DNA of 64,000 nucleotides from an uncultured Bacteroidales bacterium (lineage in GTDB: Bacteria > Bacteroidota > Bacteroidia > Bacteroidales > Bacteroidaceae): NCBI GenBank assembly GCA_902801325.1, contig CADCHQ010000015.1:62001-126000 (forward strand), read 5' to 3'. This document shows, piece by piece, positions 36,243 through 44,496 of the stretch. Under the pieces are notes generated by a model. That model was given only the letters and a program-made list of their open reading frames with translations, searched no databases and was not told the DNA's origin. How positions within the stretch are numbered: position 1 is the first letter of the stretch; every line of letters starts with the position of its first letter. A program made the position numbers and the translations under genes.

Positions 36243-38159
36243 ATGAAAAAAGCACAAATTCGTATCCTTGCAATCGGAATCTTAATGCTGTTCATGGGAA
36301 TTAATCCCACAGCGGCTATTCGTTTGCCCAGAATCTTTAGTAACGGAGTTGTCTTGCAACGCGGTCAACCGATACCAGTTTGGGGATGGGCAGAACCCGG
36401 ACAAACCATCAGCATCAGTCTGAGCAAACAGGGAGAAAAGGCAAAGAACACGATATCAGTCCAAGCCGACAACGAAGGAAAGTGGATGGCGAAACTGCCT
36501 TCGATGAAAGCTTCTGGTCCACTTACGCTGCAAGTTGATACAATTCTCATTCATGATGTTTGGATTGGTGATGTATGGCTATTCAGTGGGCAATCGAACA
36601 TCGATACTGACATTGAACGCGTCTATCCGCAATATCCTCAAGAAATAGACCAAGACGTCAACGATCGCGTACACCTTTTCAAAGTCGAGAATGAGGCTGT
36701 CTTAGAAGGTCCTGTTTCCGATGTTCGTTCCAACGGATGGAAAACGCTATCGAAGCAGAATGCCTGGAAAACTACGGCTTTAGGCTATTTCATGGGCAAA
36801 CAACGTGAGCGAGAAACTGGCATTGTACAGGGAATCATTCAATGCAGTTGGGGCGGAACCCCCATCGAATCGTGGATGCAAGTTGATAGCGTGGCCAAAT
36901 TTGACCAAAGGATGGCAACAGAAGCACACTTCTACGCCGACGCAAGCCTCCGACGGAAGATTAATGAAGTCAACGGTCATACTTCACGGCGTTGGAACCA
37001 AACCCTGAACGAGACCGACCCTGGGATGTCACAAGGTTGGAATGAACTTGATTTCGATGATAGTCAATGGACTACAGCAAACCAATACAAGCTATCTGTA
37101 TCTCGTCCCTTCATTGGTTCGTATTGGATGCGACAACACATTAAGGTCGATGCTGCTCATGCTGGTCAGTCGGCACTATTGCTTTTGGGAACACTTGTCG
37201 ATGCCGATTACACCTTCCTTAATGGCAAACAGATTGGTCACACTGGCTATCAATACCCTCCTCGTCGCTATCGCATACCAGAAGGATTGCTTCGCGAAGG
37301 CGACAATGTCATCACCGTTCGCTTTGTCAATCAAGGTGCACCTCCCCAGTTCGTAAATGAGAAGCCTTATCGCATCGAATGGAATGACGGAACGAGTCTG
37401 CCACTCCAGCAAGAATGGTTGGTACACGAAGGTACAAGGGTAAACCGGGCACCATCATTGCCTGCAGGTTTCCAAAACATGGCGGCGGCTGCATATAATG
37501 GAATGCTTTCACCTCTTATGCCCTACGCCCTGTCTGGTGCTGTATGGTATCAAGGAGAATCGAATACAGGAAAGGCTATCATCTATGAACAACAGTTACA
37601 AAACCTGATGCAGACTTGGCGCAAGGATTTTGCACAACCCACGTTGCCTTTTGTCATCGTTCAGTTAGCCAACTTCATGGCTCCATCTCCTAACCCACAA
37701 GAGAGCGGTTGGGCACGTTTGCGTGAGAGCCAACGCCGTGCGGCTCTATCCGAGCCCAATGCGGCTTTGGCAGTAGCCATCGATTTAGGAGAAGCCAACG
37801 ATATTCACCCACTCAGGAAAAAGGAACTGGCCGAACGTGTATCTTTGGCTTTCGACCACCTCATCAATAAGAAGCCAACTGTGCTCTCGCCTCAACCCAT
37901 TAAGGCCGTTAGCACGAATGAAGGTACAACCATCGTCACTTTCGACCAACCTATTACAGGAGGTGTGGGATTTGAAATCTCTGATGAAAACGGAACTTTC
38001 CACAATGTCGAAGGAAAGGCAAAAGACCGACAAGTCACTCTCCGCGGTCAAGGAAGGCGAGTTCGTTACGCTTGGAAGGACAATCCCATTGAAGCCAATT
38101 GTCGAGGCTCGAAGAACGACCTTCCTGCAACCCCATTTGAAATAGAAATCACTAAATAA
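36243..38159 (+). CDS. Secreted sialate O-acetylesterase-like (acetylxylan-type) esterase
   Basis: A 638-residue protein with a signal peptide (about 1-26). It belongs to the SGNH-type sialate O-acetylesterase family: LPRIFSNGVVLQRGQPIPVWGWAEPG is the N-terminal beta domain, and the catalytic region has VWLFSGQSNID (nucleophile Ser block) and GAVWYQGESNTGKA, with EANDIHPLRKKELAERV providing the Asp/His pair. An inserted beta-sandwich (about 255-390) splits the catalytic domain. In this locus the likely substrate is acetyl groups on xylan. It is 10 bp before the GH5-GH43 gene, so they form one operon. Confidence 0.88.
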   Translation: MKKAQIRILAIGILMLFMGINPTAAIRLPRIFSNGVVLQRGQPIPVWGWAEPGQTISISLSKQGEKAKNTISVQADNEGKWMAKLPSMKASGPLTLQVDTILIHDVWIGDVWLFSGQSNIDTDIERVYPQYPQEIDQDVNDRVHLFKVENEAVLEGPVSDVRSNGWKTLSKQNAWKTTALGYFMGKQRERETGIVQGIIQCSWGGTPIESWMQVDSVAKFDQRMATEAHFYADASLRRKINEVNGHTSRRWNQTLNETDPGMSQGWNELDFDDSQWTTANQYKLSVSRPFIGSYWMRQHIKVDAAHAGQSALLLLGTLVDADYTFLNGKQIGHTGYQYPPRRYRIPEGLLREGDNVITVRFVNQGAPPQFVNEKPYRIEWNDGTSLPLQQEWLVHEGTRVNRAPSLPAGFQNMAAAAYNGMLSPLMPYALSGAVWYQGESNTGKAIIYEQQLQNLMQTWRKDFAQPTLPFVIVQLANFMAPSPNPQESGWARLRESQRRAALSEPNAALAVAIDLGEANDIHPLRKKELAERVSLAFDHLINKKPTVLSPQPIKAVSTNEGTTIVTFDQPITGGVGFEISDENGTFHNVEGKAKDRQVTLRGQGRRVRYAWKDNPIEANCRGSKNDLPATPFEIEITK

Positions 38160-38169
38160 CAACTAAACT

Positions 38170-41100
38170 ATGAGAAAATCTATCTTAACCACACTCGTCG
38201 CCATTTGCATGCCCTTGATTGCTTGGGCACAATTTGGCACCATCGCCTCCTTGCACGTCGATGGCAATCAACTAAAAGACGAACACGGCAACGTAGTCGT
38301 CCTGCATGGTTTCATGGACACTCCCAGCCCTTATTTCAACAACTGGCGATGGGGCAATGCCTGCAACGACAACACTGTCGCTGACTGTAAAACCTACTTT
38401 AATCGCATCTTCACGGCAGTCACCGACACCACTCAGGGGGCTTATTGCAACCTGTTCCGTCTGCATCTCGATTGCTGCTGGACGAACGACAACAGTTACA
38501 ACTATGCTCCTGCGGCAGCACAGCCTGAAGGTACAGGCGGAGAGGCAGACATCAAACACTTCAATCCCACACGTCTGAAGAAGTACCTGTCCTCGCTTTA
38601 CTATCCTATTGCCCAAAGTGCCATGAAGCATGGCATGTACGTCATCATGCGTCCTCCTGGCGTGTGCCCCGGCAACCTGAAAGTGGGTGACTACTACCAG
38701 CAATACCTCTTGCAAGTTTGGGATATCGTGAGCCAAAACACTTCTGTTAAGAAGGCAGCAGGCTGGCTGAGTATTGAGTTGGCTAACGAACCCGTAAACC
38801 TTACCGACGCCAACGGACAAAGCAGCGACAAGGCCTTGCACGACTATTTCCAACCCATTGTCGACAAGATTCGCGAAAATGGTTTCACTGGCATCATCTG
38901 GGTACCCGGAACAGGATGGCAAAGCAACTATCGCAGTTACGCCAAATATCCCATCACGGGCTACAACATCGGTTATGCCGTACACGACTACACGGGATGG
39001 TACGGATGTAGCGACAGCCATTATGATCACGACGACCTGATTCGTCAGTTCCACGAGGCAGTTCCCGTTGTTGACACCAATCCCATTGTCATCACCGAGA
39101 TTGACTGGAGTCCAGTTGACCCCACCAAGGAAGGCCACTACAACGAGCACGGCGAATGGGTTCAACCCAATATGGGAACATGGTCAACAGGTAGCACATC
39201 GAAGTGGGGCTTGGCCTACAAGAACCTGCACGACCACTTCGGCAACATCTCGATGACGCTTTCCGGCTCGCATTGCTACTTCGACTGGGACACTTATGCA
39301 AAATCGAACTACAAGACGGTGGTTCCCGCGTATGGCGGTGAACCCGAGGCTTGTGCCAAGGCTTGCTTCGACTGGTATGCCGAGTGGGCAAAGGAAAAGC
39401 AACCTCGTCCCGACTATGCCAAGAAATGGAAGTCTGACTCGGAAAATGGCTACTATGTGAACCCGATTGTCAATGCCGACTTCCCCGATTGCGATGTTAT
39501 CAGGGTCGACGACACCTATTACATGCTGAGCACAACCATGTTCCACCTGCCAGGTGCCACCCTTTTGAAATCAAAAGACCTGGTGAACTGGGAGTATTGT
39601 TGCAATCCTTTGGAAAAGATTGTCGACAACGACGACTACAACCTGAAGAACGGAAAGAACCACTACTCACAGGGCATGTGGGCAGGAAGTTTGAACTACC
39701 ACAATGGTAAATTCTATATTTACTTCCCCTGCTCTACTTGGTCACACGACTCTCAGAGCGTACTCCTCACTGCCACCAACCCCGAAGGCGAGTGGCAGGA
39801 CACCCGACTAAGCAAGGCCTATCACGATCCGGGATGGCTCTTCGATGACGGACCAAACGGCGACGGTGGTCTTTATGTTGCCTGCGGAATCGGTGACATT
39901 TATGTAGCGAAACTCAATCCCACCACCTATCAGGAAATCTCAAGCACCAAGGTCATCTCGGTCGGCAATGGCTGCGAAGGAAGCCACATGTACCACATCG
40001 GCGACTACTACTACATCTATGCCACTTATGGTGGAACAGAGGGTTCGCAAACCATCTTCCGTTCCAAGAGTCCCATGGGACCCTACGAAGAGCACGACGG
40101 ACGCATTTTCGAAGGGCAGAAGATTCACCAAGGCGGATTGGTAGAGACGCAGACGGGTGAATGGTGGACCATACTCTTCCGCGACGCAGGTTCCATTGGT
40201 CGCATTCCATATCTCGAACCCGTTGTTTGGAATGACGGTTGGCCCACGTTGGGCAAGAACGGACGCGACGTTACCGAGAATGGCAACAACTACAAGAAAC
40301 CCAATGTCGGAAAGAGTTGGCCCGTGACCTATCTGCCCACCAATGAGACGTTTACCGGTATGCGTTTTGGCAAGCAGTGGCAGTGGAACCATAACCCCGA
40401 CAACTCTGCATGGAGTCTGAGTCGCGGATGGATTCGTCTGTCCACCACTGGCATTTCCAGCGATTTGTGGCAGGCGCGCAACTCACTCACACAGCGCATT
40501 CCGGGCTATGCAAAGGCCAATTTGTCGACAGCCAGCCAAAGTCAGTACGACACCTATGGCACGGTGAAGATGGCCATAGGCGGAATGGCAGAAGGCGATG
40601 TGGCCGGACTGGCCGTCTTCCAAGACCCCTATGCCCTGATAGGAGTAAAGATGGAGAACGGTGAGCGCCGACTCTATTCCGCTCGCAGCGAATACACCGA
40701 GCACGACTGGGGTGCCAACAAAGACATAACCTATCAGGCAGAGGAAGTCTTGGGCGACGTGGTCGAGTCCGACACCATCTACCTGCGCACCATTCTCAAC
40801 TTTGCCCAGAACAAGTGCCGTTTCTATTACAGTTACGACAACCAGAAGTGGACGGCCTTTGGCCAGCAGCTGACCATGCGCTATACGCTGAAGGTCTTTG
40901 TCGGCCAGCGTTTCTACCTCTTCAACTATGCCACGAAGCAGAACGGCGGTTTCGTCGACATCGACTGGTTCTCCACCGAACAAGATTTCTCAGAAGAGAA
41001 ATTCTTTGCTCCCGGCACCCTCGAGACACTCGATCCCGAAGACCTCATGATGGCCAGCCTCAAGCCGTCCGTCACCGACATCACCATGGGCGTCGGCACC

Positions 41101-41475
41101 ACGCGTGAGATAAAGGTCTATGCCGTGGGCAAGTCGGGCTACGAGCGCGATGTCACCAAGGAGGCACCGGGCAAGAGCAACAAGCCCACCATCATTGAAT
41201 ACGCCGATGGCGTCATCACGGCCAAGAAGGTTGGCACCGCTGTCGTCAGCTTCTCATTCATCGACAGCTATGGCACTCGCAAGGCCACGCGCGTCAACGT
41301 CACCGTCACCGAGACCGACGCCGTCACCGACCTCAAGGGCGAAGTCAGACCCCTCAGCGTGGAATACTACACCACCGACGGCCGCCGACTGGCCACCCCC
41401 CAGCGGGGCGTTTACATTCAGCGCACTCGCATGAGCGACGGCACCATCAAGACCACGAAGGTGTTGCGACACTAA
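38170..41475 (+). CDS. Secreted bifunctional GH5-GH43 xylan-degrading enzyme
   Basis: A 1101-residue protein with a signal peptide (about 1-21). Residues 25-415 are a GH5-like barrel with the acid/base Glu207 (LANEPVN) and nucleophile Glu310 (VITEIDW). Residues 430-700 are a GH43 propeller with Asp440 (NADFPDC), Asp553 (YHDPGWLFDDG) and Glu603 (GCEGSHMYH). Residues 720-965 form the GH43-associated beta-sandwich. A Big_2-like domain (about 985-1060) and a type-IX-like end (TDGRRLATPQRGVYI) follow. It probably combines endo-xylanase or arabinoxylanase activity with an exo-acting debranching or xylosidase activity. The last 450 bp are clearly richer in G/C at third positions than the rest. Confidence 0.92.
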   Translation: MRKSILTTLVAICMPLIAWAQFGTIASLHVDGNQLKDEHGNVVVLHGFMDTPSPYFNNWRWGNACNDNTVADCKTYFNRIFTAVTDTTQGAYCNLFRLHLDCCWTNDNSYNYAPAAAQPEGTGGEADIKHFNPTRLKKYLSSLYYPIAQSAMKHGMYVIMRPPGVCPGNLKVGDYYQQYLLQVWDIVSQNTSVKKAAGWLSIELANEPVNLTDANGQSSDKALHDYFQPIVDKIRENGFTGIIWVPGTGWQSNYRSYAKYPITGYNIGYAVHDYTGWYGCSDSHYDHDDLIRQFHEAVPVVDTNPIVITEIDWSPVDPTKEGHYNEHGEWVQPNMGTWSTGSTSKWGLAYKNLHDHFGNISMTLSGSHCYFDWDTYAKSNYKTVVPAYGGEPEACAKACFDWYAEWAKEKQPRPDYAKKWKSDSENGYYVNPIVNADFPDCDVIRVDDTYYMLSTTMFHLPGATLLKSKDLVNWEYCCNPLEKIVDNDDYNLKNGKNHYSQGMWAGSLNYHNGKFYIYFPCSTWSHDSQSVLLTATNPEGEWQDTRLSKAYHDPGWLFDDGPNGDGGLYVACGIGDIYVAKLNPTTYQEISSTKVISVGNGCEGSHMYHIGDYYYIYATYGGTEGSQTIFRSKSPMGPYEEHDGRIFEGQKIHQGGLVETQTGEWWTILFRDAGSIGRIPYLEPVVWNDGWPTLGKNGRDVTENGNNYKKPNVGKSWPVTYLPTNETFTGMRFGKQWQWNHNPDNSAWSLSRGWIRLSTTGISSDLWQARNSLTQRIPGYAKANLSTASQSQYDTYGTVKMAIGGMAEGDVAGLAVFQDPYALIGVKMENGERRLYSARSEYTEHDWGANKDITYQAEEVLGDVVESDTIYLRTILNFAQNKCRFYYSYDNQKWTAFGQQLTMRYTLKVFVGQRFYLFNYATKQNGGFVDIDWFSTEQDFSEEKFFAPGTLETLDPEDLMMASLKPSVTDITMGVGTTREIKVYAVGKSGYERDVTKEAPGKSNKPTIIEYADGVITAKKVGTAVVSFSFIDSYGTRKATRVNVTVTETDAVTDLKGEVRPLSVEYYTTDGRRLATPQRGVYIQRTRMSDGTIKTTKVLRH

Positions 41476-41498
41476 TTCTCCTGGGGAATTATAATAAT

Positions 41499-41532
41499 AG
41501 AAAGGCGGACAAATTTGTTCGCCTTTCTTCGT
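41499..41532 (+). terminator. Terminator after the GH5-GH43 gene
   Basis: AGAAAGGCGGACAAA pairs with TTTGTTCGCCTTTCT (one G-T pair) in a 15-bp stem, followed by tcgtttt. It can act in both directions. Confidence 0.8.
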
Positions 41533-41638
41533 TTTCCTACTCCCCACAAAAGCCGTGTAAGCCGGTGGGGCTCAATGCCGAACGAGGGGAGCACATCTTT
41601 TTTTACACGAAAAGGGAGGATTTGTCAAATAGAATGTG

Positions 41639-41646
41639 TATATTTG
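41639..41646 (+). promoter_or_regulatory. -7 element of the AraC-type regulator gene
   Basis: TATATTTG, 26 bp before the ATG at 41672. It rules out the in-frame ATG at 41636, which lies upstream of it. Confidence 0.65.
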
Positions 41647-41671
41647 CAGTCGGACAAATGAGAATCGTATC

Positions 41672-44395
41672 ATGAAGAAACATATATTATTCGTTGCCCT
41701 GGCAGCACTGTGGGCCGTAGTGGCCCGGGGGCAGCAGGCGCTGTTTTACGGATCGGAACGCCTGAACTCGTCGCTCATAACGGCCTTGGCTCAAGATGCC
41801 GCGGGCATGCTGTGGGTGGGGACGGAACAAGGCCTGAGTTGCTTCGACGGCTACCGCTTCGTGGGGCAACCTTTGGTGGAAGGCACAGGAAATGAGAGCG
41901 AATGTGACGTGACGTCGCTGCTCACGGACAAGGACGGCCACCTGTGGGTGGGGATGACCACCGGCCTGCTGTTGCGCGAAAGTGCAACGGGGACCTACCG
42001 GCGCGTAAAATTCCCCGACGACATCAAGCCACGCATAACGGCACTTGTGGAAACTGCCAACGGCCTGCTGGCAGGCACGGCTGGCTATGGGCTATACCGG
42101 ATTTCGCCCGACAGCCTGTCGGCAACCCACTTGCAGGGCTACGCCCCCGAAGGGATGAACAACTATTTCTCGCGATTGTTCCTGGCATCGGACGGAAGCC
42201 TGTGGAAGGCAGGCACGAACAACATGGTTTGTTGCCGCAAACCTAATGGGAAACTGTTAACCAAGAAAGAGGACTGCCAGCCTGAAACATTCTTTGAGAA
42301 GGATGGTGACGTAAGGGCTATGGGACAACCCTTCACCTGCTCCGTCAAGGACGGAAAAGGGGATGTGTATCTGGGCACGCGAAGCAATGGACTGTTCCGC
42401 ATCTCATCGGAAGAAAACGAACCCCGCCGCTACAAAGTGAACATAGAGGACCTGAATGTGGAACGAGCCCGCATCAGCGCGTTGCTCATAGACAAAGCCG
42501 GCAACCTGTGGGTGGGCTGCTATGGAAGAGGACTGCTCATGGTGCCGCTGCAAGACAGCGGTTTGTTCCACATGTGGAGCTTTGCCCGACAAGGAAGAGC
42601 AACGGGGTCGTACGTGACATCAATAGCCGAAGGCGACAGCGGCCTGACATGGTGCGTGGTGCAAGGCGACGGTGTGTATGGCTTTGACAAGGATGGGCAC
42701 ATCGTCTCGAATCCCAATACACCGGACGATGCCGAATGCCTGTATCGTGACGGGAATGGCGACTTTTTCCTCGGCACAGGCAATGGCCTGTTCAGATTCT
42801 TCCCCAAAGAAGGCCGCTGGCAGCAAATCATGCAGACTGACGGATATCGAGTAAACACGATGACGGACTTGGGCAAGGACCAACTGGCGGTATCAACCTT
42901 CGGCACGGGATTCACGGTTCTGGACAAGCGCAACGGCCAAGTGGTGGCAAAGGAAAGCATGCACGACACCGACACCCTGAAGCGAGGACGCCTCTGCAAC
43001 GACTGGATCTTCGCCATGAGCTGTGACAACAACGGGGTGATGTGGGTAGGAACCTCTTCTGGCATTTGTTGCTACAAGCCGGCAATCAGGTCGTTTATGA
43101 ACAAAGGCCAACGGGTAATCCGCGACAACGAAGGCTGCACGGCACTCCTGCAAACGGCAGACGGAAAAATGTTCTTTTCTAACGACCTGACAACGACGGG
43201 GGGCATCTGCTTCATGACGCAAGACAAAGCGGGAGAACTCTGGATTGCCACAACGAATGCGCTCTATCGCATGGAAACGGGCAAGAAAGCGCTGGGCGAA
43301 CCCATCGTCGTTTCAGAGTTCGTGCAAGGAGCTGGCCTGCAAACGTCTGACGGACGAATCATGCTGGGAATGGCCGACGGCATTCTCGTGTTCCATCCCG
43401 ACAGCATCAAGGAAAGGCAACCTTCGGTGGAAAGAATCCACTTGACAGCTTTTCGCATCGGCGGAGTAGCGGCCAACACACTGACCGAATCGGGAGGGAA
43501 GCGCGTGATGGAAAGTCCCGTAAACGAATGCCACTCTTTCACAATGGCTTATTCGGAAAGCAATTTCCAACTCGACTTTTCCCTGCTTGATTTCGTGAAT
43601 GTTGCCAATACCAGTTTCGAGTATCGAATGCAGGGCGACCAACAATGGCAACAGACAGCACGAGGAGAAAACTCCATCATCTTCAACCACCTCTCGCCAG
43701 GCACATACCGATTGCAGGTAAGAGGACTATGTTCTGGCGTTCGCACGCAGATAGAGGAATATGTGTTGGAGATTCGCAACCCATGGTGGACCAGTCGGAT
43801 TGCATACGCCATTTACATGCTATTAGCCGTATTGGGAGCTTTAGCCTTGGCCATACTCTATCGCCGCCACGTCCAGCACCAGATGAACGAAGAAAAACTC
43901 CGTTTCCTCATCAGCGCCATTCACAACGACGACCAGCCCTTATCTTTAGAAGAGATGCGGAAAGCCATCAATGGTTTCGTACAGAGCCGGAAAAAGCAAC
44001 GCGACCTGTACGGCAACACGGCGGTGATGGCCGACAGAATGGAAACGCCCGAAGTGAAAGGCAACGACGAAGTGCTGATGGACCGCATTATTCAAAGCGT
44101 AAACAAGCATCTTTCGGATTCTGAATACAGCATCGAGCAATTGTGTAGCGAAGCAGGAATCAGTAGGGCACAGCTTCATCGTAAGATGAAGGAACTGACA
44201 GGAGTCTCCACGAGTGAGTTCATTCGAGGTATCCGTCTGGAACAAGCTGCACGCCTCTTGCACGAACAGAAACTGAACATTACGCAAGTGGCCTATACGG
44301 TGGGATTCTCTACAGCTGCACACTTCTCAACGGTCTTCAAAAAGCACTTTGGAGTATCTCCAAGTGACTATATTGAACAAAAGAAACGCGAATAA
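41672..44395 (+). CDS. Shortened hybrid-type sensor/AraC regulator lacking kinase and receiver domains
   Basis: A 907-residue regulator. Signal peptide about 1-20. The periplasmic part (about 22-640) consists of two-component-regulator propeller repeats (such as LWVGTEQGLSCFDGYRF and LWVGCYGRGLLMV), followed by a Y_Y_Y domain (about 645-705) and a membrane segment (about 708-731). An AraC-type helix-turn-helix (about 803-907: IEQLCSEAGISRAQLHRKM, ITQVAYTVGFSTAAHFSTVF) ends the protein. Between membrane and HTH only about 70 residues remain, including NEEKLRFLISAIHNDDQPLS, which looks like a HisKA remnant (His751). HATPase and receiver domains are absent. It probably senses a xylan oligosaccharide and controls the neighbouring genes directly. 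Confidence 0.9.
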   Translation: MKKHILFVALAALWAVVARGQQALFYGSERLNSSLITALAQDAAGMLWVGTEQGLSCFDGYRFVGQPLVEGTGNESECDVTSLLTDKDGHLWVGMTTGLLLRESATGTYRRVKFPDDIKPRITALVETANGLLAGTAGYGLYRISPDSLSATHLQGYAPEGMNNYFSRLFLASDGSLWKAGTNNMVCCRKPNGKLLTKKEDCQPETFFEKDGDVRAMGQPFTCSVKDGKGDVYLGTRSNGLFRISSEENEPRRYKVNIEDLNVERARISALLIDKAGNLWVGCYGRGLLMVPLQDSGLFHMWSFARQGRATGSYVTSIAEGDSGLTWCVVQGDGVYGFDKDGHIVSNPNTPDDAECLYRDGNGDFFLGTGNGLFRFFPKEGRWQQIMQTDGYRVNTMTDLGKDQLAVSTFGTGFTVLDKRNGQVVAKESMHDTDTLKRGRLCNDWIFAMSCDNNGVMWVGTSSGICCYKPAIRSFMNKGQRVIRDNEGCTALLQTADGKMFFSNDLTTTGGICFMTQDKAGELWIATTNALYRMETGKKALGEPIVVSEFVQGAGLQTSDGRIMLGMADGILVFHPDSIKERQPSVERIHLTAFRIGGVAANTLTESGGKRVMESPVNECHSFTMAYSESNFQLDFSLLDFVNVANTSFEYRMQGDQQWQQTARGENSIIFNHLSPGTYRLQVRGLCSGVRTQIEEYVLEIRNPWWTSRIAYAIYMLLAVLGALALAILYRRHVQHQMNEEKLRFLISAIHNDDQPLSLEEMRKAINGFVQSRKKQRDLYGNTAVMADRMETPEVKGNDEVLMDRIIQSVNKHLSDSEYSIEQLCSEAGISRAQLHRKMKELTGVSTSEFIRGIRLEQAARLLHEQKLNITQVAYTVGFSTAAHFSTVFKKHFGVSPSDYIEQKKRE

Positions 44396-44439
44396 ACGAG
44401 TTTGAGACAATTTTGAAAGCGTAATTGAGGTAAGCTAAC

Positions 44440-44447
44440 TAACTTTG
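44440..44447 (+). promoter_or_regulatory. -7 element of the giant secreted protein gene
   Basis: TAACTTTG, 50 bp before the ATG at 44497, within a ctaactaac repeat. The nearest TTTG (44412-44415) is 24 bp upstream, slightly further than usual. Confidence 0.6.
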
Positions 44448-44496
44448 CCTCAACATTTATATCTAATAACATCTAACTAACTAAAACTTAAAAAAA

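Noticed and set aside
41541..41590. Second terminator after the GH5-GH43 gene
   Set aside because: CCCCAC and GTGGGG can pair around a 20-nt loop, but no T tail follows and the stem is short; the stronger stem at 41499-41528 explains termination.
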